Shown here: positions 1 through 10,632 of the stretch, piece by piece
How the letters are laid out: every line of letters begins with the position of its first letter
How positions within the stretch are numbered: position 1 is the stretch's first letter
NCBI RefSeq assembly: GCF_040869045.1
Contig: NC_090319.1
Span: 231,129,832 to 231,193,831, forward strand
DNA length: 64,000 nucleotides
Direction: 5' to 3'
Origin: Eurosta solidaginis
Taxonomy: Eukaryota; Arthropoda; Insecta; Diptera; Tephritidae
Program-made: the position numbers and the translations under genes
The notes under the pieces: generated by a model
The model's input: only the letters and a program-made list of their open reading frames with translations
Databases searched by the model: none
What the model was told of the DNA's origin: nothing

Positions 1-858
1 TTTGATACCCATATCATACAAACAAATTCTAAAGTCACCCCTGGTCCACCTTTATGGCGATATCTCGAAAAGGCGAACACCTATAAAACGAAGGCCCACT
101 CCCTTTAAAAAATACTCATTAACACCTTTCATTTGATACCCATATCGTACAAACAAAGTCTAGAGTCACCCCTGATCCACCTTTATTGCGATACCTCGAA
201 AAAGCGTCCACCTATAGAACTAAGGCCCACTCCCTCTTAAAATACTCATTAACTCCTTTCGTTTGATACCCATATTGCACAAACGAATTCTAGAGTCACC
301 CCTGGCCCACCTTTATGGTGATATCTCGAAACGGCGTCCACCTATAGAACTAAGGCCCACTCCCTTTTAAAATACTCATTAACACCTTTCGTTTGATGCT
401 CATATTGTGCAAACAAATTCTAGGGTCACCCCTGGTCCACCTTTATGGCGGTATCTCGAAACGGCGTCCACCTATGGAACTAAGGATTACTCCCTTTTAA
501 AATGCTCATTAACACCTTTCATTTGATACCCATATCGTACAAACGCTTTCTAGAGTCACCCTTGGTCCATCTTTACGGCGATATCTCGAAAAGGCGTCCA
601 TCTATAGAACTTAGGTCAACGCCCTTTTAAAATACTCATTAATACCTTTCATTTGATACCCATATCGTACAAACGCATTCTAGAGTCAACCCTGATCCAC
701 CTTTATGGCTATATCCCTAAATGGCGTCCACCTATAGAACTATGGCCCACTCCCTCATAAAATACTCTTTAATGCCTTTCATTTGATACACATGTCATAC
801 AAACAAATTCCAGGGTTTCCCTCGGTTCATTTTCCTACATGGTTATTTTCCCTTATGT
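1..858. repeat. 130-bp satellite array, 3' part of a foldback-like element
   Basis: About six and a half tandem units of roughly 130 bp. Each unit runs from 'tttgatacccatat' through 'ggtccacctttatggcga' and 'ctcgaaaaggcgtccacc' to 'aaaatactcattaacacc'. Unit starts fall near 2, 132 and 262. The same satellite recurs at 15430-17900, inside an element whose ends I can see, so this is most likely the right-hand part of another copy whose left end lies outside the window. Units differ by substitutions and small indels. It is non-coding. Confidence 0.92.
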
Positions 859-925
859 TGTCACCATAGCTCTCAACTGAGTATGTAATGTTCGGTTACA
901 CCCGAACTTAACCTTCCTTACTTGT
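859..925. repeat. Terminal motif of the foldback-like family (right end)
   Basis: About 65 bp near-identical to 2688-2752 and 17965-18028, and inverted at 13875-13945. It contains 'gctctcaactgagtatg' and a short hairpin (GTTCGG / CCGAAC around TTACAC) and ends near 'ccttacttg'. It closes the satellite array to its left. The hairpin near the terminus recalls Helitron 3' ends, but the inverted copy at the other end of the 13875 element argues for a terminal inverted repeat. Confidence 0.8.
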
Positions 926-929
926 TTAT

Positions 930-2245
930 ATTGAATTTATGTTTAGCCAATGACCATCTTTGGAAGGTTTCTAGTGGGTGATTGCAATTTAGTTGTGATC
1001 GGCCGATCCGTTTAGGGCGCAACCCGATACATACAAACAAACATAATTTTAACGGCGGAAGGTTACTAAACATCCAAAAGGAATAACAGCCAAACAACTC
1101 TGTAGTCAAAAGTTAGCTGTTATAATAACCTAAGTACGGCAGCCATAGTTCTGAAAAATCCCATTTGTAGGGAATATGCCACGCCCCCTTTCCCCAATTC
1201 CTCATTTTACTGGAGGTGTTTGGACTTAACCTCATATAGCTACTTACCAAATTCCATATATATGGGAGGTGCCACGCCCCCTTCTCTCCCACCCTAAATT
1301 TTCTTGAGGGTGTTAGGGATTGACCTCATATAACTCCTTACTAAATTTCAATGTTCTAACGTGAATACCTTCAGAGTTATGTAGTGCCAAATATTAATTT
1401 TGCATGGGAGGTGTCACGCCCCCTTTTTATATCGATATTATTTTTAGCTTATGACCATCCTTGGAAGGTTTCTAGCTAGTTGTGCAAATTTGGTTGTGAT
1501 CGGTCGATCCGTTTAGAACGCAACTCGATCTATACCTACATACATATGTACATGCATACAGAATTTGAATTTTATATATATAGGTAGATAGAAGATGTGG
1601 ATAAACTGAAGTTGACAAAAATTTTAACGGCGGAAAATTACTAAACACCCAAAAGGAATAACAACCAAACAACTCTGTAGTCAAACTTTAGCTGTTATAA
1701 TAACCTAAGTTTGTACGGCAGCCGTATTTCTGAAAAATTCCATTTGTAGGGAAGGTGCCACGCCTCCTTTTTCCCCAATTCCACATTTTACTGGAGGTGT
1801 TAGGACTTAACCTCATATAGTTCCTTACCAATTTTCATTATCCTATCCTTACTACATCCAGAGATATGCAGTATGATAAATTCCATTTATATGGGAGGTG
1901 CCACGCCCCCTTCTCCCTCACCCCACATTTTCTTGGGGTTTTAGGGATTGACCTTATATAACTCCTTACTGAATTTCAATGTTCTAGCATGAATACCTTC
2001 AGAGCTATGTAGTACCAAATATTCATTTTGCATGAGAGGTGCCACGCCCGTTTTTTATTCGATATTATTTTTAGCATATGACCAAATTTGGAAGGTTTCC
2101 AGTGAGTTGTGCAAATTTGGTTGTGATCGGTCGATCCGTTTAGGACGCAACTCGATCTATACCTACATACATATGTACATACATAATATATATAAAGATT
2201 AGCGGTACCCGACAGATAATGTTCTGGGTCACCCTGGTCCACATT
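930..2245. repeat. Three diverged ~0.55-0.6-kb tandem units
   Basis: A block starting near 'ggaaggtttctag', followed by 'tgtgatcggtcgatccg', occurs near 955, 1460 and 2090. Each is followed or preceded by 'gccacgccccc' stretches, 'ggtgttagg' and 'cctcatata'. The spacing is about 510 and 630 bp because of indels. Short translations such as the peptide starting MTTELFGCYSFW recur on the minus strand only because the DNA repeats. I see no conserved coding frame. These look like internal repeats of an older copy of the same non-autonomous family. Confidence 0.75.
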
Positions 2246-2752
2246 TTTATCGATATCACGAAAACGCCTTCAAATATACAACTAAGGGCGACTCCCTTTT
2301 AAACCCCTCTTTAATACCTTTAATTTGATACTAATATCCTACAAACACATTATGGCCAAAATACTCTTTAATACCTTTCATTTTATACCCATGTCAAAAA
2401 TACATTCCAGGGTTACCCTAAGTTCATTTTCCTACATGGTAATTTTCTCTTATTTGACAAAGGATGAAGGAAATCGTCCCAAAAAACGTCACCCTTGGTC
2501 TACAATTTCGGACTCTAATGCGACTCATAATTAAGAGCGCTTCGAAAATATTTCAGAGGTGATTTAAGAAATGATAAAGATTCAAATTTAACCAAATTTT
2601 CATATTACAAAAAAAATATTCAAATAAGACGAACTGATAGCTGACTTACCATTACCATTTGTATATATACATGAAAAAGACACTGTTGTATCCAAAGCTC
2701 TCAGCTGAGTATGTAATGTTCGGTTACACCCGAACTTAGACTTGCTTACTTG
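2246..2752. repeat. Satellite remnant plus second right-terminal motif
   Basis: Degenerate 130-bp satellite sequence at 2225-2450 ('cgatatcacgaaaacgcc', 'aatacctttaatttgata') is followed by AT-rich sequence. At 2688-2752 a second copy of the terminal motif appears ('gctctcagctgagtatg', then the GTTCGG/CCGAAC hairpin). This marks the right end of a second, older family member that abuts the first. Confidence 0.75.
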
Positions 2753-3173
2753 TTATTGATGCAATCTGAATATATACTTAAAAAATTTCATAACAAATTT
2801 GAGAATTACCAGTGCATTTGTGAATGGAACTGAACGAAAAATAAGAGTTAAAGAAAATAGAATATAAAAAAATTGTTTTAAAAAACTTCAGAGTACTGTA
2901 CCGTTTCTTTTTTCTTTAATTTAACTTAAGAACGTTGTACTTAATTTAAGAACATTGCTCTCGTTATTAGAACATTTGTTCATATTTTAAGACCAGCCGT
3001 TCTCTCATGAAGAAAGTTGTTGTTTCAAGAACAAAAAAGTAAGACCATGAAAATCTTGAATTGAGTACGGTGGTGCTGGATTTTAGAACGGAGTTTTTCT
3101 TAGACTATAGTCAACGCACTTGTATTTTATTTATATTTAACAACTGTTGTTTGTAAAAATTTTTTAAAATAGT
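2753..3173. other. AT-rich sequence, no feature recognised
   Basis: I see no reading frame or repeat family here. There are several loose recurrences of 'aagaac' or 'agaaca' between 2925 and 3050. The first base of the RTE target duplication is at 3174. Confidence 0.5.
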
Positions 3174-3268
3174 CTTTCTTGTCATTACTTACTTAATTGG
3201 CGCTTAACCGCCTAAACGGTTATGGCCAACAAGGCGCGCCAGGCGCTCCTTCTCTCCGCCAACCGGCG

Positions 3269-3484
3269 TCAATTGGTCACACCAAGGGAGTTTAAATCGT
3301 TTTCCACCTGGTCCTTCCAACGGAGTGGGGGCCGCCGTCTACCTCTGCTTCCAATGGCGCATTCCGATAAAAACACTTTCTTGGCCGGAGCATCATCTTT
3401 CATTCGCATAACATGGCCGAGCCAGCGCAGCCGCTGCGTTTTAATGCGCTGCATATAGCTCGTATAGCTCGTACAGCTCATCAT
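3269..3484 (-). pseudogene. RTE ORF2 C-terminal fragment
   Basis: A 71-residue frame containing 'RLRWLGHVMRM' and 'GRRRPPLRWKDQVENDL', the standard C-terminal tail of RTE-type ORF2 proteins. It is one base out of frame with the upstream fragment (its ATG overlaps the stop at 3484-3486). The roughly 100 residues that normally lie between the two parts are absent. This is therefore a second internal deletion or frameshift in the same element, not a separate gene. Confidence 0.85.
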
Positions 3485-5532
3485 TAAATCTGCTGGATTT
3501 CAGTGCTGATGTTGTTGCTAGGGTTGATGCTGGTTCCCAAATAAACAAAATCTTTTACGATTTCGAAATTATGGCTGCCAACAGTAGCGTGGTTGCCACG
3601 GCGCGTATGCGCTGACTCTTTGCTCGATTTTGCTTTAAAGTCGACGAAGAGGTGATGTGTGTCGATTCTCTTTTCACGGGGTTTTTCCAAGATTTGGCGC
3701 ATTGTGAAAATCTGGTCGATGGTAGATTTGCCAGGTCTGAAACCGCACTGATAAGGTCCAATCAGCCGGTTCACGGTGGGCTTCAATCTTTCGCACAATA
3801 CACTTGAAAGGACCTTATATGCGATATTAAGAAGGCTGATTCCACGATAGTTGGTGCATTTTGCAGTATCCCCGTTCTTGTGGACTGGGAAAAGAACACT
3901 TAGATTCCAATCGTCGGGCATGCGCTCTTCCTCCCATATTTTGCTAAGAAGCTGCTGCATGCGCTTTACCAACTCCTCGCCGCCGTACTTGAATAGCTCC
4001 ACAGGCAATCCATCAGCGCCGACGGCCTTGTTGTTTTTCAATCTGGTTATTGCTATTCTAACTTCGTCATAATCGGGCGGGGGGACATATTTTTCATAAT
4101 TAGCGATTGCGGGATCGGGTTCTTCATCTCTGCGCGTTGAATTGCTGTCTCCATTTAGGAGAGCAAAGAAGTGTTCCCTCCATAATCTAAGCACTCTCTG
4201 GACATCAGTTACAAGGTCGCCGTTTTCGTTCCTACAGGAGTTTGCCCCGGTCTTAAAACCTTCGGTCTGTCGCCGTATTTTTTGGTAGAATTTTCGGGCA
4301 TTATTCCTGGTGGTTGGCAGCTCAAGCTCCTCGCACTCAAGCCTTTTTGCTTCTGCGTTTTTCTTCCGGAAAAGGCATCTCGCTTCCCTTTTCAACTCAC
4401 GAAAGCGTTCACACACTCCTCTTGTGGAGCTCGCTTTTAAAGCAGCCCCGTAGGCAGCGTCTTTTCTTTCGGTTGCAACGCGGCATTCATCATCGTACCA
4501 GTTTGGCCGCCGGTAACCAATTTTTTCCTCGGCGGCAGAACGAAGTGCTTTGGAGATGTGCTCCCACTGCTCCTGTATTCCTTCAAGATGAGTTGTGCTC
4601 TCACAGAGCAGGTGTGAGAGTCGAGTTGCGAAATCATTGGCCTCTGTTGTGATTGAAGCTTTTCGACGTCTAGCTTTGCTTGTGTTTTTTGTTCCTTTGG
4701 TTTTATCCGCTCTGAGGCGGGTGCGTATTTTGGCTGCAACTAGGTAATGGTCCGAGCCGATGTTAGGTCCTCGGATCGTGCGCACATCTAAAACACTGGA
4801 GGCATGCCATCCGTCTATCACAACGTGATCGATTAGATTGCGAGTATTTCGATCAGGAGACAGCCATGTAGCTTGATGTATCTTTTTCTGCATGAACCTC
4901 ATGATGGATATGACCATGTTTAGAGCACCGGCAAAATCAGTCAGCCTCAGTCCGTTAGGAGAAGTTTCATTTTGTAGGCTGAACTTTCCGACTGTAGGGC
5001 CAAAAACACCTTCTTTGCCCACCCTGGCGTTAAATTCGCCAAGCACGACTTTTATATCATGACGGGGGCAGCGTTCGTATGTGCGTTCTAATTGTTCGTA
5101 AAAAGTGTCTTCCACCTCATTGTCTTTCTCCTCTGTCGGCGCACGGGCGCAGATGAATGATATATTAAAAAATTTTGCTTTTATGCGGATAGCGGCGAGA
5201 CGCTCGTCCACAGGCGTGAGTGCCAGAACTTGGCGACAAAGTCTCTCTCCCACCACCAATCCGACACAGAAACTGCGCTTCGTATGGCCACTAAAATAGA
5301 TGTCACAATTTTTGATCTTCTTTCTTTCTTGCTTCTTCCAACGCATTTCTTGGATGGTGGTGATATCAGATTTTGCTTTGACGAGGACATCAACCAGCCG
5401 GGCATCTGCACCAATCCCATTCAGGGAGCGGACGTTCCAGGTGCATGCCCTCAATTCATTGTCCTTCAAACGTTTGCCATGGTCGTCATCAATAGAGAGT
5501 ATATTTATCCGAGGCTTGTTTTTATATTTCAT
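3484..5532 (-). pseudogene. RTE ORF2: endonuclease plus truncated reverse transcriptase
   Basis: A 682-residue open frame. Residues ~25-265 are an endonuclease/exonuclease/phosphatase domain: 'CTWNVRSLN' near residue 30, the catalytic-Glu region 'TTIQEMRW' near 60, 'VVLGEFNARVG' near 165 (usually GDFNA, so the Asp is Glu here), and 'IGSDHYLVAAK' near 257. The RT begins with 'NYRGISLLN' and 'CGFRPGKST', and 'LFVDFKA' is the start of motif A. It then jumps directly to the late 'EIVKDFVYLGTSI' segment. Motif C (the YADD box) is missing, so the RT cannot be catalytic. The frame ends at 3484 and overlaps the next fragment by one base. RTE elements normally nick the target with the endonuclease and prime cDNA synthesis there. 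Confidence 0.88.
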
Positions 5533-5947
5533 TGGAGTATAGTTTTACGTGGCGGGTCCCAAGCCCAGCGCACAAACCTCTCAGCGGGGGTGAAAATATT
5601 ACTTGCACGTTTATATAGCGAGCCGCTTGCTCCGCTTGCAGCCGCGCCTAGATGTGTACAGACGCTGCTGATGAGATCTCCCCCGGCTAGCCCTTAAACC
5701 GATTATTCAGAGTGGCCTAGTCAGGTTGTCGCCTTCTCACATTAGCTCACCGCTAAACTTTCTTGTCATTAAGTTTTATTATAAATAAATAATTTGAAGG
5801 CAATTAATATTAATTAATATAGGAAAGCTTTCGTTTTGGTTATATTGTGCATACTTTAAAGCGTTTTACAATAAAATATCAACATTTAGTAAACATTTTC
5901 TTTACACAAGTAAACAATAAAAAAAACTTAAAAAATAAATAAATGTA

Positions 5948-6280
5948 AGGCGCGATAACCTCCGAAGAGATCTAAGGCCGAGCTTCTCTTCCAATTTGCG
6001 TCGTGCTCTTCTTGCTTTTCCCTACAAATTGGCCGGACGGAACCTACATGTTTATGCCGACTCCGAACGGCATCTGCAAGGCATATGAGTTTTCACTGAG
6101 AGCTTTTCATGGCAGAAATACATCCGGAGCGCTTGCCAAACACTGCCGAGGGGCGACCCCGCTTAGAAAAATTTTCTTCTAATTGAAAAACCTTATTTCT
6201 AAGATTTTGATGTTGCTTTGCCCGGGGTGTGAACCTAGGGCATACGGTGTGGTAGGCGCTACCATCACACCACGGTGGCC
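5948..6280 (-). mobile_element. tRNA-derived SINE, copy 1
   Basis: Read on the minus strand, the head starts near 6280 ('ccaccgtggtgtgatgg'). The pol III A box resembles TGGTGTGATGG (plus-strand positions 6261-6272) and the B box resembles GGTTCACACCC (plus-strand 6225-6235). The body includes 'agaaaaattttcttc'-type sequence, 'ggcatctgcaaggca' and 'agaagctcggcc', and ends at a T/A-rich tail around 5948. About 330 bp. The same unit is present in the opposite orientation at 10295-10632, so this is a dispersed family. The promoter boxes plus a non-tRNA body support a SINE rather than a functional tRNA gene. Confidence 0.82.
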
Positions 6281-6984
6281 GTGTTCAATATGATGTTTAT
6301 GAAAAGTTATTTTCTGAGCTATTATTATAAGCTTTTTTAATAAAGGTTTTCAAAATAGTTTAAAGAATTTTTTTGTTTGTAAATTTTTTATAACTTTATT
6401 TTCATATGCTTACAGCCATCGTGCCGTTTCCATTATATAGCGTTTACTTTCAGGTCTTTTGTAAATAGAAAACAGCGTTATGAAAATTTATGTTTATTCA
6501 AAGATACTTAAAACAAATCTATTTAATGCTTGCTTTGCATATGGGAGTATTACATGAGACTTAACACAATGATATCAGCCTGTTATTAAGTAAATTATAA
6601 AATCTCAAACATTTAGATTTTTCATTACATCTGCTTACAATTATGCGTGCGATATGTTTCGTGATACTATGTTTACAAATATTAGTTCTCGCTTAAAATT
6701 ATCACAATGGATCACAATTTAAAATATATAGCTTTTCTTATTTTCAAATTTAAGGAGTGTCCCGTAAAGCTGGAAAAAATCTGGCAAACCTACCTCTGGA
6801 ACCTTTTTATAAATCGCAATAACTCTGAATATTTTGGTACCATTTTATGGTATCATAGTACCTTCAGACCGTGAATGTTTAGTATAAGGGTCACAATCAT
6901 TGTGGTCCACCATTTTATGTTATGTAAGTAATTCAGACTGTAGCCTAATTAATTTTCGAAAAGTGATGATTTTCATAATAGTTT
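6281..6984. other. AT-rich intergenic/intronic sequence
   Basis: I see no open frame with family resemblance and no clear repeat, apart from short local repeats around 6830-6860 ('ggtaccattttatggta'). Confidence 0.5.
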
Positions 6985-7306
6985 GGAAGTTTGTTGAGGA
7001 CTATTTCGGGGCAGGTTTTGAAGTAATTTCAGAGCTGTTTTGGGATCGTTTCGGTATTACTTCGGAATTATTACGGAATTGGTTAGGGGATTTTTGCGGG
7101 ACTTTTTGGGTACATTTTTATAATAATTTCGGGTCTGTTTTCGTATTTTCACGTTGTTTTCTAGAACAATTCAGATAGTTTTGGAACGCTTTGACCTGAA
7201 AAATATGCCCGGACACATTCGGGGCTGTTTCTAGACTATTTCAGGGCCGTTTCGGGATTATATTCGGAATCGTTTGATGGCTGTTTATAGATTATTCCAG
7301 AACTAT
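6985..7306. repeat. Degenerate TTTCGGGA-type simple repeat
   Basis: A decayed array of short units built around 'tttcggg', 'tttcaggg' and 'ttatttcgga' spaced about 20-30 bases apart (for example 'gctgttttgggatcgtttc' and 'attacttcggaatta'). The same composition resumes at 9138-9350 and 9690-9870, so the LOA-type element appears to have landed inside this repeat field. The 92-residue frame at 6900-7178 is a by-product of the repeat. Confidence 0.7.
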
Positions 7307-7432
7307 TTAGGGGAATCAGTGTAAGTCGTCTGTTTGGTGGGGAGGAGGATCTCCTAGCCTCCAAGTGCGAGCCCGCCAAGATGGGGTGCGGAAGAAGAGT
7401 GGTTTTGATGATAATCCGTTAAATCCGCAAAT

Positions 7433-8410
7433 TTGTTTCACTGTCTTGAAAAAGGCGGAGTGGATATAGTTCTTGTCCAGGAGCCGAGGCTGAGTAGTAA
7501 CGGCAGAAATATTTCTGGATTAAGGACGGGAAAATTCAACACCTTGGTGCATGGGGAGGTAGGTAGGCCTAGATCCTGTGTGCTTGTTAAAATGGAATTT
7601 AAAGCTTTTATTCTCTCTAATTTCAGCAATGCTGACGTAACCACGGTCTACGTCGAGCGAGGCAGTAACGAAATGTTGGTGGTCTCAGCGAACATGCCCC
7701 ATTGGGACGTAGCGAGACCAGCACCTGCGATACTGGGCGAAATCACCGCTGAAGCAAGGCGGAGCGGTGTTGGCGTGATCATAGGTGCCGATGCTAATGC
7801 CCACCATAGCATCTGGGGTAGCTCGGATACGAACACCAGAGGTGAGTCTTTGTTTACTTTTATTGTAGATGAGGGACTTTTTATATGTAATAGGGGGAAT
7901 AACCCGACTTTTATTACTGCGGTAAAGGAGGAGGTCCTGGACCTCACCCAGGTTAGTAGGGACCTGGAATATCGGATATCTCGCTGGAGAATTCTCAACG
8001 AGCACTCCTTCTCTGATCACCAATACATTCAGTTCTCGGTGAACGAAGAACGTCCCGTGAAAATATCTTTTAGGAACACTAAAAGTACTAACTGTGGCTT
8101 GTATTTTAGGAAGCTGGGAGAGCTATTGCCTGCGGCGCCTACCGTTAGTTCGGACATTTCCGAATCTGAGATAGACGTTCTGGTGGAAAACTTCACCTCG
8201 GCAAGCAATAGCGCCTTTCAACTGTCCTGTTCGTTGAAAACTTACAGGGGGAAGGACAAGCCGCCCTGGTGGTCTGATTGTCTTTACGACCTAAGAGCGT
8301 CCAGTTGGCGGCTCTTCAACAGAACCAGAAGGAGTAAATTACCCTCGGAAAAGGAGCTCTATAAAGTGAGTCTGGGGATTTATAAATATGAAACAAGGAT
8401 AGCCAAGTGA
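7433..8410 (+). pseudogene. LOA/R1-type endonuclease domain
   Basis: A 325-residue frame. 'GVDIVLVQEPRL' (residues ~9-20) holds the catalytic Glu, 'IIGADANAHHSIWGS' (~115-130) the Asp/Asn pair, and 'SFSDHQYIQF' (~191-200) the Ser-Asp-His triad. These are standard for the apurinic-like endonuclease of R1/LOA/I-group retrotransposons, where it cuts the target DNA. The first beta strand is incomplete and the track starts at a non-ATG codon, so the N-terminus is truncated or frame-shifted. Translation stops at TGA 8408-8410 just before a continuing 'SWRSFCENVEG' segment in the same frame, so that stop is a nonsense change. Confidence 0.85.
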
Positions 8411-8995
8411 GATTCATGGCGAAGCTTCTGCGAAAACGTAGAAGGCTGCAATGAATCAGCGAGGCTTAGAAAAACTCTCTCTAGGAATCCCGCCCCTCTG
8501 GGGTATCTGAGAGATGATGGTGGGGACTGATCGATGAGTAGCGAGGAGTCCCTAAATATTTTGCTGGACAATAATTTCCCCGATGTCCAATTGCGCAGGG
8601 ATCTTCGCCTGCATGGTCGGCGGTCGCTGGCCTCACGTTGGGTGGACACCACCTCTTGCAGGGTAGCAAGATCTTTCTGGCCGAAAGTGAATGGCAGGAG
8701 GTCTGCCGAAGTACTTGTGTTCATTAAGGCTCACCTATCAATGGTCATTGGCGTTTTGACAGGACACTGTCCCATGGATATCCCTGCGGTACGTCTCAAT
8801 ATACTGAAAACTCCATCATGCTGCAGCTGTATGGACGATGGTAAGGTGGAACCATCACATCACATTATGCTTGATTGCCCAGCTTTTGCCAGAACAAGGC
8901 GAAGGTACTTCGGTCGCGACTTACTTGGATCTCCCGAGGATTTATCCAAGGTTGAGATCGGTATCATTGGGAACTTTAGCGTTGCTACCCAATGA
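8411..8995 (+). pseudogene. LOA/R1-type C-terminal tail joined to endonuclease end
   Basis: After the stop at 8408-8410 the frame continues 'SWRSFCENVEGCNESARL' and 'APLGYLRDDGG' to another stop near 8529. From 8534 it reads 'LASRWVDTTSCRVARSFWP', 'LSMVIGVLTGHCPMDIPAV', 'CCSCMDDGKVEPSHHIMLDC' and 'PAFARTRRRYFG'. The GVLTGHCP block and the C-x2-C...H...C cluster (CCSCMDD...HHIMLDC) are the hallmark C-terminus of LOA/R1/Jockey-type pol proteins, after RNase H. The join shows that the RT and most of RNase H were deleted without changing frame. Confidence 0.82.
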
Positions 8996-9137
8996 TTATC
9001 TAGGTAGCTTTATCTACGGCACCGTTATTTTATTTTATTTTATTGTATGTGGTATCACAACGGATTTTCATGTTGTCCAAGTGAGCTTCCCCTATGAGGG
9101 TAGCTACCACCAAACCTAACCTAACCTACTCTTAGGG

Positions 9138-9870
9138 ACCTTTTCGCGGCTATTCTAAAATTTATTTGATAAAATTGCGTAACTGTTTCATATCGGTTTC
9201 TTAGTTGATTTCGTAAAAATATCATAGAGAATACTTTTTGACCACATCGGGCTGCTCTTTAGTCTTAATAAAACTCGAGAACGGCTGGATCGATTTGGGT
9301 AATATTTCTTTGAATAATTTTTGGAAGTCCAGAGAAGGTTTAGAACGTGAGTAAATATAATACAAATTTTAGGCCAACATCATATCGCCTCAGAATTTAT
9401 ATGTATAAAAGTGAGTTGGTGTGCTAAATCTGAAAAACGGCTTCACCGATTCCGATAATTTTTTTTGCTTTTGTTCGTCATGTTTCACGGATTGTTCTTG
9501 GTAGTAGGAGTGGCAGTAGGATTGGGAGCGAAGTGGGATAGGAGTAGGAAACGGATTGAAATTGGTTTGGGGTGGGAGGATGATAAATAGAAGAAAGTAT
9601 GAAGAAATATAAGAAGAAAAATGGAAAAATAGAACAGAATGAGATAAATTGTGAAGACTGCAAACGGGGATTCGACTAGAGATCATCCAGGCACTATTTC
9701 AGGATTATTTTAGGACCGATACATTTTGGGATTGTTTTTTGAATAATATCGGATAATTTGAGATTATATTCGAATTATCTATGGCTTATTTCAGGTTTTT
9801 GGATTGCCGCAAATTTTTTTGGGGACCTTTTTGGTCTGTTTTTAAAATCATGATGGAGCTATATCGCAAT
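9138..9870. repeat. Degenerate simple-repeat field, continued
   Basis: 9138-9350 and 9690-9870 resume the 'tttcggg / tatttcagg' decayed array seen at 6985-7306. Between them, 9400-9470 holds a dispersed-repeat-like stretch ('gagttggtgtgctaaatc', 'cggcttcaccgattccg') followed by purine-rich plus-strand sequence. I recognise no gene. The apparent 98-residue minus frame at 9390-9686 is low-complexity Pro/Ser/Phe and not convincing. Confidence 0.6.
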
Positions 9871-10294
9871 AGTTTTGCGTAATGTTATGTTGGTGCAGAC
9901 GGGGACGCGGGTAAAGACTAATTTTTTCATAAAACGAAAATTAAATGTGGTGTGAAAACGAGAAAAGGTTTTTTATTTAATAGTTTCACAGAACAGCAAT
10001 ATATCCTCAAGTTCTAGTTTTCTGAAAACATAAAATGAAAACATTGTTCCAATTCAATGAAAAAATTAAACGAAATGTCACTTGTTTTAAATTCTCTGGA
10101 TATGAAAGGAACTTTAAACAGTCTTAGCTATTCACTTTAAATGCGACTTGTTGATTCTAGTTTTGTGTTATGCAAAACAACTGCCAAAATGTATTGAACT
10201 GAAAAGTTGATCAGTTTTTACTGTCATTATGAAAAGGGACTTTTTTTCAAAGTCTTTGTAAAACGATAGTTATAACTTTTGTATATCACTTTAC
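9871..10294. other. Unassigned AT-rich sequence
   Basis: No reading frame, repeat or structural signal that I can support. Confidence 0.45.
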
Positions 10295-10632
10295 GGCGGC
10301 TGCCGTGGTGTGATGATAGCGTGCTCCACCTACCACATCAAAGACCCTGTGTTCAAGACCCGAGAAAAGCAGCATCGAAAATTTAGAAAAAGATGTTTAC
10401 AGTTAAGAAAACGTTTTTCTAAGCTGCTCACCCCTCGGCAGTGATTTTGCAAACACTCCGAGTATATTTCTATAATGAAAACGTTCTCAGCGAAAATGCA
10501 TCTGCCTTGCAGATGCCGTTCTGAGTAGGCATAAAACATGTAGATCTTGTCCCGCCAATTTCTAGGAAAATTAAAAGGAGAACGACGCAAATTGGCAGAG
10601 AAGCTCGGCCTAAAATCTCCTCAGAAGTTAGG
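10295..10632 (+). mobile_element. tRNA-derived SINE, copy 2
   Basis: The same family as 5948-6280, in the opposite orientation. The head starts near 10295 ('ggcggctgccgtggtg'), with A box TGGTGTGATGA at 10306-10316 and a B-box-like GTGTTCAAGACCC at 10349-10361, then 'cacccctcggcagtg', 'ggcataaaacatgtag' and 'ggcagagaagctcggcc'. The two copies differ enough to be independent, older insertions. Pol III transcription would begin just upstream of the A box. Confidence 0.82.

Larger units (their letters stand above)
3174..5771 (-). mobile_element. RTE-clade non-LTR retrotransposon, internally deleted, with 14-bp TSD
   Basis: The element body is 3188-5757 on the minus strand. It is flanked by a perfect 14-bp target-site duplication, CTTTCTTGTCATTA, at 3174-3187 and 5758-5771. 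The 3' end (left on the plus strand) is a short 'aagtaagtaa'-type repeat as in RTE elements. The 5' end precedes a long untranslated leader. The protein remnant has an apurinic-type endonuclease followed by a reverse transcriptase with the RTE/BovB-style C-terminus. At about 2.57 kb it is shorter than typical full-length RTE elements (around 3.2-3.5 kb) because the catalytic half of the RT and the region after it have been deleted. A perfect TSD with heavy internal damage suggests a recent insertion of an already deleted copy, mobilised in trans. Confidence 0.9.
7307..9137 (+). mobile_element. R1/LOA-type non-LTR retrotransposon, RT deleted
   Basis: A plus-strand element carrying an endonuclease domain (7433-8410) and the C-terminal ribonuclease-H/zinc-like tail (8534-8995) in the same reading frame, with only about 120 bases between them. 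The whole RT is therefore missing. The 3' end is close to 'aaacctaacctaacctac' (9111-9128). The hexamer TTAGGG occurs at 7307-7313 (as TTAGGGG) and 9132-9137, a possible short target duplication. Intact elements of this type are about 5-6 kb; this one is 1.8 kb. Confidence 0.78.

Noticed and set aside
3222..5697. Plus-strand ORFs of 60-155 residues across the RTE element
   Set aside because: Antisense shadows of the minus-strand ORF2.
6225..6272. tRNA gene suggested by A and B boxes
   Set aside because: The boxes belong to the head of a ~330-bp dispersed SINE (second copy at 10295). No full cloverleaf with an anticodon arm was apparent.
9100..9137. Telomere-like 'cctaacctaacctac' and TTAGGG
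   Set aside because: Only two or three units at the 3' end of a LOA-type element. More likely its tail and a short target duplication than telomeric sequence.
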